NCBI GenBank assembly: GCA_046546375.1
Contig: JBKGXV010000084.1
Location: 1-13,185, forward strand
DNA: 13,185 nucleotides
Direction: 5' to 3'
Source: JAEZKC01 sp046546375
GTDB taxonomy: Bacteria > Fibrobacterota > Chitinivibrionia > Chitinivibrionales > Chitinispirillaceae
Notes under the pieces: model-generated
Seen by the model: only the letters and a program-made list of their open reading frames with translations
Database searches by the model: none
Told to the model about the DNA's origin: nothing
Position numbers and translations under genes: made by a program
Shown: positions 1 through 6,520 of the stretch, piece by piece
Layout of the letters: each line of letters opens with the position of its first letter
Position numbering within the stretch: position 1 is the first letter of the stretch

Positions 1-369
1 GTTTTCATGTTCATGATGTTCTGTCCTTTCAGTATTCATCGGGTATTCTTTTATAAAATAGATCATAAACCTTTAAGCGCTCTGTTTTTCTGGAGGAATT
101 CGTCCCCGCGGGAAAGAAAAAATCGGTTAGTACGTCCCTGCGGAACGCCGAACACAAAAGTGATTCAAGAAGCAAGATTGCATTCTCAATTCCGGAATCA
201 GATTGAGAGTAGCATGTTGTGCCAGAAAAACAAAAATGGTTTCTCACACACCAACAGCACCATTATACAGGCATTCAGGACAGCTGCTCTTTCCGGCATA
301 CCTATAGCAGTACAAACATCCAGAGACAAATACACAGTCCATCTTCAAATCCACACATCGGAGGTATTT
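1..369. other. Upstream region without a supported gene
   Basis: One plus-strand frame stays open from base 7 into the first gene, but its translation up to base 369 looks like random sequence and has no ribosome binding site. The downstream signal peptide fixes the true start at 370. A 72-codon minus-strand frame in the same stretch (29-247) has no recognisable domain. I see no tRNA, no strong hairpin with a T-run and no convincing promoter here. The promoter of the first gene presumably lies in the last 150 bases. Confidence 0.6.
360..365 (+). promoter_or_regulatory. Ribosome binding site of the secreted repeat protein
   Basis: GGAGGT ends four bases before the ATG at 370. This near-perfect Shine-Dalgarno match, together with the signal peptide that begins at that ATG, decides the start against the much longer in-frame extension to base 7. 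Confidence 0.75.
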
Positions 370-1590
370 ATGAGGAAAATTCATCTACTCCTGGCAGCAC
401 TTGTTTTTACCGGATTCTCACTAGAGGTGAACGGGCATTTCAGCCCTGATACTTCACTTGTAGTAACCACTATCAATGAATACAAGACTGAAGGCCGGTG
501 GGCTTTCATTGACCGGGAAATTCTGGGCTACGATGAACATCACAGGAAAATTTTCAGGTCATTTGTATCCATTGGAGATATAGAGGAACTGAGATACTTT
601 TGGAAGTATAGTGAGGATGGCGTAAGGGCAGAGAAGGTGACGTTGGTTGAAACTTTCGACTCAAGTTGGACAATAGTTGGCAGGGACAGTATCTTCTCAC
701 ACCCGCTCAGTGACACTGTAATATCCGGGGCAAAACTTAAAATAACCAATTACAATGAAGCCGGACGGGTCACCGATGAAACGCGATACATAAGGGAGGA
801 TGATGAGTGGGTGGCGCAAAATCGCGTTACCTACGAGTACAATCAGCAGGGGGATGTTATCTTGTTCATACACCAATCAAAACAACTGGGCGACAAGCAT
901 CTTGTAAATGTCCACAAATCAGTAACAACATATGAGAATGAGAGAATAAACACCAGCTTTAGTTACGAGTGGAGCAGAGAAGAGGAGATATGGGTCAAAG
1001 CTGGAGAAACCCGTTATACCTACACCGCAAAAAACAGCAAACTCATTACGGAGAAACATTCTTTAAGAAAAACAGATGACGAGTGGAAGAATGTCAGAAG
1101 GATTTTCGATACCACAGGTGTTGACGGGCTAGTAACCGGACAGCTCAGACAGAAGTGGAATGGGGAAAAATGGGAGAATGAACAAAAGATACTTTTCAGT
1201 TATGACTTCATGGGCAATATTGTTCTGAAGCTCAGACAGAAACATGAAAATTCCGTCTGGACTTATGGGGAACGTACAAGGTATGAATATGCTTATTATC
1301 TGGACCAAGAGCCTACAAAAGTAGCGACACAATCACGACCTAAACACCCAATCTCTGTTATGGAGAACCAGAAAGAAATAAGTCTTACCGGTCTAAAAGG
1401 TGTGGGAGCATCAATAAATTGTCGAATCTACGATCTCATGGGACGGGTTCTGTTTAAAGAAAACATACCACAACACGGCAGCAACACTTACAAGATCAGA
1501 AAAAACGAATTTGGTGCCTCTGGTATACGAATCATACAATTGAGCACACCGAAACAGGGTGTGATTTACCGTGGAAGAGTGACTTACTGA
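370..1590 (+). CDS. Secreted repeat protein with type IX-like C-terminal sorting domain
   Basis: This is a 406-residue protein of unknown function, probably exported. Residues 1-22 form a signal peptide: a basic MRK start, a hydrophobic core, then a polar stretch. From about residue 124 to 310 there are roughly six divergent repeats of about 30 residues. They follow a pattern of Y-x-Y followed by a short polar turn with Gly or Asn, then a basic strand, then an acidic turn ending in W (examples: DDEWVAQN, EEIWVKAG, DDEWKNVR, GEKWENEQ). The last 75 residues contain CRIYDLMGRVLF, then an extended Gly/Asn segment and a final strand ending YRGRVTY. This is the layout of the type A C-terminal domain that directs proteins through the type IX secretion system in Bacteroidota and of similar domains in Fibrobacterota. 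The repeats recall YD/RHS or MORN-like beta strands, but I cannot assign a family. The gene is monocistronic and ends at a strong hairpin. A surface-exposed role is inferred. Confidence 0.8.
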   Translation: MRKIHLLLAALVFTGFSLEVNGHFSPDTSLVVTTINEYKTEGRWAFIDREILGYDEHHRKIFRSFVSIGDIEELRYFWKYSEDGVRAEKVTLVETFDSSWTIVGRDSIFSHPLSDTVISGAKLKITNYNEAGRVTDETRYIREDDEWVAQNRVTYEYNQQGDVILFIHQSKQLGDKHLVNVHKSVTTYENERINTSFSYEWSREEEIWVKAGETRYTYTAKNSKLITEKHSLRKTDDEWKNVRRIFDTTGVDGLVTGQLRQKWNGEKWENEQKILFSYDFMGNIVLKLRQKHENSVWTYGERTRYEYAYYLDQEPTKVATQSRPKHPISVMENQKEISLTGLKGVGASINCRIYDLMGRVLFKENIPQHGSNTYKIRKNEFGASGIRIIQLSTPKQGVIYRGRVTY

Positions 1591-1597
1591 GACATTC

Positions 1598-1640
1598 AAC
1601 GGGAATGCCCTGAACCACTCATTGTGGGCTTTCCCGTTTT
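1598..1640 (+). terminator. Rho-independent terminator after the secreted repeat protein
   Basis: An outer 8-bp stem, AACGGGAA (1598-1605) with TTCCCGTT (1631-1638), continues after a T-T mismatch into GCCC (1607-1610) with GGGC (1626-1629), around a 15-base loop. A short T-run covers 1637-1640. It begins seven bases after the stop codon. The remaining 118 bases up to the convergent DHH gene hold a C7 run but nothing else I recognise. Confidence 0.8.
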
Positions 1641-1758
1641 CCTATCCACGAATCCGACCAGGTGTTCTGCCCCCCCCGTATATATGGAACTGATTGCGTT
1701 CTGCATGGAAATCACATGAAATTGTGGGTATAAATGCAGCAAAGGCAGTAAGCTCGAT

Positions 1759-2763
1759 TCAGAATCCCAGACGATTCAAAAACCTATCAAAACCGGACTT
1801 GGGAAGGATTCCCCCGGTTGCCTTCCTGTGACCGTAGCCGATCTCCTCACCCTCCAGACGATATTTTTCAAGAAGCTCCAGAAGGTCCATATCCATACCG
1901 GTGCGCATACTGAAGTTAACCATTCCCGGAAGGTACCCCCTGTTTGCGGCAATCACCACATAGCCCTCCAGGCGACCGGCCCAGATAACCGCAACGAGTG
2001 GATGAATCTGATGAGGGCTCCTGAAATCCAGCAATGCGAAAATACCGCTGAACCGCGGAGGCACCTTGAGATTCCTGCGCAGATCCCGGTTCACCTCCTC
2101 CTTGAGCCTCTCAAGCCCCTCACTCTGGGCCCGCTTGAGAAACTTTTCCGGCGAAGTGGACAGCCGGAGCATTCTGAACAGTCCATTGGCATCGTAGTCA
2201 CGGTGACGACGGGCAGCATTCATCAGGGTCACACACTGGTGGACCTTCTTTCGGCCGAAGGTCCTCATTTCTGTCTTGAACCGGGAAGGGACCTTGTCCA
2301 ATCCCACATCACCCCCGATTCCTATCAACACATAGAACCCGAAATCGGGATGATCCACTATCCTCCGGGCCACATCGTAAACAGCCTCACTGGCAATCCG
2401 CTCTGTTCGGTCCTGAAAGGTACTGAAAAACACCTCTACATCCGGGCTGCCCTGAGGAACATGGTGATCTATGATCAATGTTTTGATTCCCTCAGGAAAA
2501 CGTCCCTCCCTTGAACCGGAATCCACAACGATCAACCGATCAGGAGAAACTCTATCCACCTCTTTGAGCGTGGCCTCGCTAAACGGATTCTCCCCTCTTC
2601 CCAGAGCAACGGGTGTCAACTTCCTCAAGCCAAGGGTTTCTAGAGTTAGATACACCATCACAGCCCCGCTTATCCCGTCAGGATCCCCGTGATAAAGAAT
2701 ACCTATCTTTTCCTCCGGCGAAGCACTGCGGAGAAACTCTTCGGCTCTCTCTTCCCCGTTCAC
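1759..2763 (-). CDS. DHH/DHHA1 family phosphoesterase
   Basis: This 334-residue protein belongs to the DHH superfamily of metal-dependent phosphoesterases, which includes RecJ exonucleases, NrnA nanoRNases and related enzymes that cleave phosphodiester bonds with Mn2+. The visible motifs are HGDPDG at residues 25-30 (motif I), D81 in VVDSGSR (motif II), D99-H100-H101 in IIDHHVP (motif III) and D152 in GGDVGLD (motif IV). Near the C-terminus, YGHRKATGG (310-318) is a divergent form of the Gly-rich DHHA1 substrate-binding motif. All metal ligands expected for activity are present. The start is GTG, one base after the stop of the upstream membrane protein gene, so translation is probably coupled. 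The substrate cannot be told from sequence. The length matches short two-domain DHH proteins (NrnA-like) rather than RecJ, which is longer and carries an OB fold. Confidence 0.88.
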   Translation of the reverse strand: MNGEERAEEFLRSASPEEKIGILYHGDPDGISGAVMVYLTLETLGLRKLTPVALGRGENPFSEATLKEVDRVSPDRLIVVDSGSREGRFPEGIKTLIIDHHVPQGSPDVEVFFSTFQDRTERIASEAVYDVARRIVDHPDFGFYVLIGIGGDVGLDKVPSRFKTEMRTFGRKKVHQCVTLMNAARRHRDYDANGLFRMLRLSTSPEKFLKRAQSEGLERLKEEVNRDLRRNLKVPPRFSGIFALLDFRSPHQIHPLVAVIWAGRLEGYVVIAANRGYLPGMVNFSMRTGMDMDLLELLEKYRLEGEEIGYGHRKATGGILPKSGFDRFLNRLGF

Positions 2764-2764
2764 A

Positions 2765-3325
2765 TCATTTTCCCATCTTTATCATGTAGATATCATCATC
2801 CGTTTTCAGTTCGGAGCGCTCTTCATCCGGAGTGTCGGATTCCCACCTCTGCCGAGTATAGTCGGTTATCACTCTGGTGAACCTGAATACCCCCCATTCC
2901 TGCTTTATCAGTAGATATCTGTCCTGTCTTCCGCTGGCCTCGCGTATGCTCACCAGCCGAGCGTCAGGATTGTCCGGACAGCAATACACCATTCGAAGCT
3001 CTTCTACAGGAGGATGACTTTTATGATAGACATACATCAGAGCACCATAGAGAATACCGACAGCGAGACACACAAGGGGTAACGAATAGGCTACCAGTTT
3101 AATCCAAAAGCGTTTGTTTGAGGTGAAGAGCCTTAAAAGAAAAAAGAGGACAAACAAAACCAAAGACAAGGGACCGGCAATCAGTATCGGCAGCTGAAGA
3201 GAGTGAGGATGAACTACAACAGAATAGCTGAACCAGGAATTGAGAAACAAAAAGATCATCAGGGCGGTGTGAAACAGGAAAAGAAATCCGCACACCCACA
3301 TGGCATATTTGAATAATTTTCGCAT
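2765..3325 (-). CDS. Membrane protein with three predicted helices, function unknown
   Basis: A 186-residue protein I cannot assign to a family. Three hydrophobic segments lie at about residues 9-32, 45-66 and 75-97. They are followed by a soluble tail of about 85 residues that contains a CCPDNPDA stretch and a highly charged end. The ATG follows GGAGA at suitable spacing. The stop codon is one base before the GTG of the DHH phosphoesterase gene, so the two form a transcription unit read from the 3326-3581 gap. Co-transcription suggests shared regulation but does not by itself indicate a shared function. Confidence 0.75.
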   Translation of the reverse strand: MRKLFKYAMWVCGFLFLFHTALMIFLFLNSWFSYSVVVHPHSLQLPILIAGPLSLVLFVLFFLLRLFTSNKRFWIKLVAYSLPLVCLAVGILYGALMYVYHKSHPPVEELRMVYCCPDNPDARLVSIREASGRQDRYLLIKQEWGVFRFTRVITDYTRQRWESDTPDEERSELKTDDDIYMIKMGK

Positions 3326-3581
3326 TTATATCTCCGCTTACATATCGCTCAACAAAAGAGTGTACCTATAGATACCAACAAATCAACGGGTTAGCACAAC
3401 TATTAAAATAATTACTGCGTTCAAAAGCATCTCTGAATGCAAAATGAGTGCCCGAATTCACCGGTCAGAAAGCAAACAGAAAATCTAATTAGCACATTCA
3501 ACACTATCCAGCAATTTTTTCCCAGTTTCATTTCATTCACACACGTACTATTTTGAACTCTAAAAGAAATCTGAATTCGGC
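3326..3581. other. Divergent AT-rich promoter region
   Basis: This 256-bp gap separates two divergently transcribed units, so it must carry promoters for both. It is clearly richer in A and T than the flanking genes. I see no promoter with both boxes close to the sigma-70 consensus and no clear operator palindrome, so no individual site is called. Confidence 0.45.
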
Positions 3582-5126
3582 ATGATCAATATACAAATAT
3601 CCTGCAAAGACCTGAAAATACGAAACTGTGAACACACAATCGCCCGACTTCTGAGCCAGAAGTTCAGTGAACAGAAAATTCCGGCACTGATCGCAGTGGG
3701 TGGACCGGGCGGAACAGGGAAATCAAGTTTCTGCAAACGCCTTCAGACTAAACTCAAAGCCTGCTCGATACTCACCCTGGACGACTACAAATTTCCCCGC
3801 AAGGTCCGCCAGAAAAGCGGACTGTTCGGAGCACATCCCGACGCAAACGACTGCGCCCTCGTCCGAACCCACCTCGCAGCCCTGAGAAATGGCCATTCCA
3901 TAGACAAACCAGTCTACGACTCAGTAACCGGCACCACAGCTCAGACCGAAACCTTTCGCCCCCGTTCCATCATACTTCTGGATGGAGAGATCTCCACTTA
4001 TGAACAGTGGCGCGATCTGGTGGACTTCTCCATCTTTATTGATTCCGACTGGCGGACCCAGCTTGCGACAAGAATCACCAGAGATATAGATATCAGACGC
4101 TACACTCCACAAAAAGCTATACGCACTTTTCTGCAAAGCAATATCGAAGAGTTCGGAGAGTTCGGAAAACAAAGCAAAACGTGGGCGGATGTGGTTCTGT
4201 ACTGCAGAAATGACTACTGTCTGCAGATCGAATCCGTTTCGGAATCACTGAAACCCCTGCTGAAAGAATCGGTTTATGCACCCCTCACCGATCTGACTGG
4301 CATGGTGGTCGCCGTCCCCACCCCTTTTGATCATGAAGGCAATGTTGATCAGCATCATTTTCTGAAACATCTGGATTTCCTCAAAGAACACGGTATCAGC
4401 AAAATTCTGATTAACGGCACAACCGGCGAATTCTTCTCCCTCGATTCTCAGGAAAGGGCCGACCTTGCAAGAACAGCACGTAAAAACTGGAATGGTTTTC
4501 TGTGTATTCAAACCGGTGGAGCGGGACTGGGGAGCACGCTCGAACAGATACAATCCGCTCAGGACTCGGGAGCCGATGCGCTTCTCGTACCACCCCCGTT
4601 CTATGTTCCAGACATTCCTGCAGATGAACTGATTGAGTATTTCACTCAGATCAGAAAATCCTGCACCATACCTCTTATTCTGTATAATCACCACTTCACG
4701 AAAAACATTCTCACCAGCGACGTTCTATCTTCAGTTGAGCATTTTGCCCTGAAGGATTCAACAGGGGATTTCCCGCTTATGGACTCCACCCCGCGCTATT
4801 TCACAGGCAAGGATCGCCTGATTCGGGAATCAATCCAGAAGGGAGCGAAGGGATTTGTGAGCGGATATGCTGGTATTCTGCCCGAGTATTATAAAGAATT
4901 CGAATCCGCTCTCACTAAAGACGACCTCGAGGAAATCACCTCAAAACAGGATAAAATCCTACACATCTCGGAGCTTTTCAGCGGTCCTCAACAGATCAGC
5001 GCGATAAAGTATGCTCTTTCCAGAACAGTCCCCGGCTATCCGAAACATGTCAGAACACCTCTGCCCCGGTGCGACACCAGAAAAGCCCGCGATATAGATG
5101 CTTTTCTCCTGCATTTTAATTCATAA
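3582..5126 (+). CDS. Fusion of uridine-kinase-like P-loop kinase and DapA/NanA-type aldolase
   Basis: A 514-residue two-domain protein. Residues 1 to about 235 resemble the phosphoribulokinase/uridine kinase group. They show Walker A GGPGGTGKS (40-48), a following LTLDDY with the acidic pair expected of that group, a HPDAND segment, KPVYD, and a hydrophobic strand ending LLDGE. Residues 241-514 are a class I aldolase of the dihydrodipicolinate synthase/N-acetylneuraminate lyase family: VPTPFD near the start, GTTGE at 279-283, Y368 in LYNHH and the Schiff-base lysine K391 in ALKDST, then FTGKD and GAKGFVSG. The two domains are in one uninterrupted frame with no stop or shift. The aldolase domain is about 274 residues, slightly shorter than the usual 290-300, and the Tyr-Lys interval is 23 residues rather than about 28. 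Family knowledge suggests a kinase acting on a small hydroxylated metabolite and an aldolase that forms or cleaves pyruvate adducts. The actual substrate is unknown. No sugar-catabolic or lysine-pathway gene lies beside it. The ribosome binding site before the ATG is weak. Confidence 0.85.
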   Translation: MINIQISCKDLKIRNCEHTIARLLSQKFSEQKIPALIAVGGPGGTGKSSFCKRLQTKLKACSILTLDDYKFPRKVRQKSGLFGAHPDANDCALVRTHLAALRNGHSIDKPVYDSVTGTTAQTETFRPRSIILLDGEISTYEQWRDLVDFSIFIDSDWRTQLATRITRDIDIRRYTPQKAIRTFLQSNIEEFGEFGKQSKTWADVVLYCRNDYCLQIESVSESLKPLLKESVYAPLTDLTGMVVAVPTPFDHEGNVDQHHFLKHLDFLKEHGISKILINGTTGEFFSLDSQERADLARTARKNWNGFLCIQTGGAGLGSTLEQIQSAQDSGADALLVPPPFYVPDIPADELIEYFTQIRKSCTIPLILYNHHFTKNILTSDVLSSVEHFALKDSTGDFPLMDSTPRYFTGKDRLIRESIQKGAKGFVSGYAGILPEYYKEFESALTKDDLEEITSKQDKILHISELFSGPQQISAIKYALSRTVPGYPKHVRTPLPRCDTRKARDIDAFLLHFNS

Positions 5127-5178
5127 CACTGCGGATCGATGCCCCAGAAGTGAAACTGAAATAAATCAATGGTTCACC

Positions 5179-5206
5179 CCTGAGGTAATGAATCCTAAGG
5201 TTTTTT
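5179..5206 (+). terminator. Possible weak terminator after the kinase-aldolase gene
   Basis: CCTGAGG (5179-5185) can pair with CCTAAGG (5194-5200), with one central mismatch and an eight-base loop, and T6 follows at 5201-5206. The stem is short and imperfect, so it may be only partly active. The gap of 195 bases to the next gene holds nothing else I can support. Confidence 0.35.
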
Positions 5207-5321
5207 GAATAAAATGCCCACGCAGTATTTGCGGCGGTTCTGGCCTCAATAGTATCTTTAGTTTCATTTTTCAGCCTTTTCTGAATGGAGAAATCCATCT
5301 CTCGGGCAAGGGGATCCGGCA

Positions 5322-6290
5322 ATGAACATGACTCAGCAGATTCAAAACGCGGCACAGCTTCTTAAAAGCGGCGGAGTTGTTGCATTCCCCACTGAAACGG
5401 TTTATGGTCTGGGAGCGAACGGTTTAAATGAAAAAGCAGTCGCCAAAATATTCGATATAAAAAAACGGCCGCATTTCGACCCGCTCATACTGCATATAGC
5501 GGATGAAGGCTGGCTTGATGATCTTGTAGAGAACATTCCCCCTCAGGCCCGCAAGCTCATTGAACAGATCTGGCCCGGACCGCTCACTGTCGTTCTGCCC
5601 AAAAAGGAAACCGTTCCCGACATCGTCACTTCCGGTATGCCCAATGTGGCGGTCCGAATGCCGCTCAACAATATTGCCCGACAGATCGTCAGTGCTGCAC
5701 AAGTTCCCATTGCCGCACCCAGTGCCAATCTTTTCGGGTCCGTAAGTCCCACTACAGCCGAACATGTCCGCGAACAACTGGGCGGCTCTGTTAATATGAT
5801 AATCGATGGAGGGCCCTGTGCAGTGGGGATAGAATCAACGATAGTTTCCTTTGTGACCGAAACACCGGCACTGCTGCGCCCGGGCGGACTGGAATTGGAA
5901 AAAATCGAGGAGATAGTGGGTCCGGTGAAGATTCCCGCAAAGGACGAGCTGGTAAACCAGTCTCCGGGAAGAGGTGGTCAACATTATTCTCCCAACACCT
6001 CCTTGAAACTTGTCCAAAACATTAATGAATTGCCCAAGGATAAACGGATCGGGTTCATTTTCTTTTCCGATAATGAAGTGAATAATATACCTCCCAATGC
6101 TGCTGTGGAGATCTTATCTCCCCGAGGTGACATGAGAGAAGCTGCGTGCAGTCTTTTTTCATCGATGCGGAAGCTTGATTCCCAGAATCTTGATCTGATT
6201 GCTGCATTTCCGGTTCCCTCGTACGGTCTTGGCCTGGCAATAAACGACAGATTATCAAGAGCCGCAATGAAAAGGGGTGAGCACACGTAA
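5322..6290 (+). CDS. sua5: L-threonylcarbamoyladenylate synthase (Sua5/TsaC type)
   Basis: This cytoplasmic enzyme makes threonylcarbamoyl-AMP from threonine, bicarbonate and ATP, the first step of N6-threonylcarbamoyladenosine (t6A37) in tRNAs that read ANN codons. The TsaD complex then moves the group to tRNA. The N-terminal YrdC fold shows FPTETVYGLGANG (22-34), IKKRPHFDPL with the K-x-R signature at K47-R49, and S134-x-N136 in PSANLFGS. The linker contains HYSPN (221-225), as in Sua5. The last 95 or so residues form the extra Sua5 domain that short TsaC proteins lack. The length of 322 residues fits the long form. The start is the ATG at 5322, eight bases after AAGGGG (5309-5314); a second ATG two codons on is less well spaced. 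The gene stands alone between two terminators. Confidence 0.95.
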   Translation: MNMTQQIQNAAQLLKSGGVVAFPTETVYGLGANGLNEKAVAKIFDIKKRPHFDPLILHIADEGWLDDLVENIPPQARKLIEQIWPGPLTVVLPKKETVPDIVTSGMPNVAVRMPLNNIARQIVSAAQVPIAAPSANLFGSVSPTTAEHVREQLGGSVNMIIDGGPCAVGIESTIVSFVTETPALLRPGGLELEKIEEIVGPVKIPAKDELVNQSPGRGGQHYSPNTSLKLVQNINELPKDKRIGFIFFSDNEVNNIPPNAAVEILSPRGDMREAACSLFSSMRKLDSQNLDLIAAFPVPSYGLGLAINDRLSRAAMKRGEHT

Positions 6291-6298
6291 TCTGATAC

Positions 6299-6341
6299 AC
6301 AGACTTTTTCTGTCCGTATTTCCGATGCTAGATAATCGGAA
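6299..6341 (+). other. Two hairpins in the sua5 3' untranslated region
   Basis: ACAGA (6299-6303) pairs with TCTGT (6309-6313) around a five-base loop. TTCCGAT (6320-6326) pairs exactly with ATCGGAA (6335-6341) around an eight-base loop. The terminator hairpin follows 18 bases later. Together they would give a structured 3' end of about 90 nucleotides. No known riboswitch or sRNA family is recognised. Confidence 0.35.
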
Positions 6342-6359
6342 GTCGTGACAGGCACAGGG

Positions 6360-6388
6360 CGGCTCCTTTCAAGGGAGCCGTTTTTTTT
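6360..6388 (+). terminator. Rho-independent terminator after sua5
   Basis: A perfect 7-bp stem, CGGCTCC (6360-6366) with GGAGCCG (6374-6380), encloses a seven-base loop and is followed by T8 (6381-6388). This is a textbook intrinsic terminator. It separates sua5 from the transporter genes, which must have their own promoter in 6389-6500. Confidence 0.92.
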
Positions 6389-6500
6389 ATGCGGTCCATT
6401 ATTCCATTCCAAAAGCTTAAATACAGAAAACAGGGTTGAATTTGCCTGATTGAAAACTCATTTTTTAGTTTACCTTCAGACCTGAATATGAAATGTTAAG

Positions 6501-6506
6501 AAGGAG
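6501..6506 (+). promoter_or_regulatory. Distant Shine-Dalgarno of the transporter gene
   Basis: AAGGAG lies 14 bases before the ATG at 6521, farther than the usual 5-10. No in-frame ATG, GTG or TTG exists between them, and the conserved N-terminus of the family begins right after this ATG, so the start stands. Translation may be somewhat reduced by the spacing. Confidence 0.5.
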
Positions 6507-6520
6507 TTTGGCGAAAAAGA

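Noticed and set aside
7..369. N-terminal extension of the first secreted protein by 121 residues
   Set aside because: The signal peptide and GGAGGT ribosome binding site place the start at 370, and the added residues look random.
1828..2514. Long plus-strand frame of 228 codons
   Set aside because: It lies opposite the DHH phosphoesterase, whose metal-binding motifs are all intact; it is a shadow frame.
5116..5355. Minus-strand frame of 79 codons in the gap between the kinase-aldolase and sua5 genes
   Set aside because: It overlaps both real genes at its ends, has no ribosome binding site and no recognisable domain.
6341..6380. Resemblance of GGCACAGGGC to the conserved start of c-di-GMP-I riboswitches
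   Set aside because: The GNRA tetraloop and receptor helices expected of that riboswitch are absent, and the segment runs directly into the sua5 terminator.
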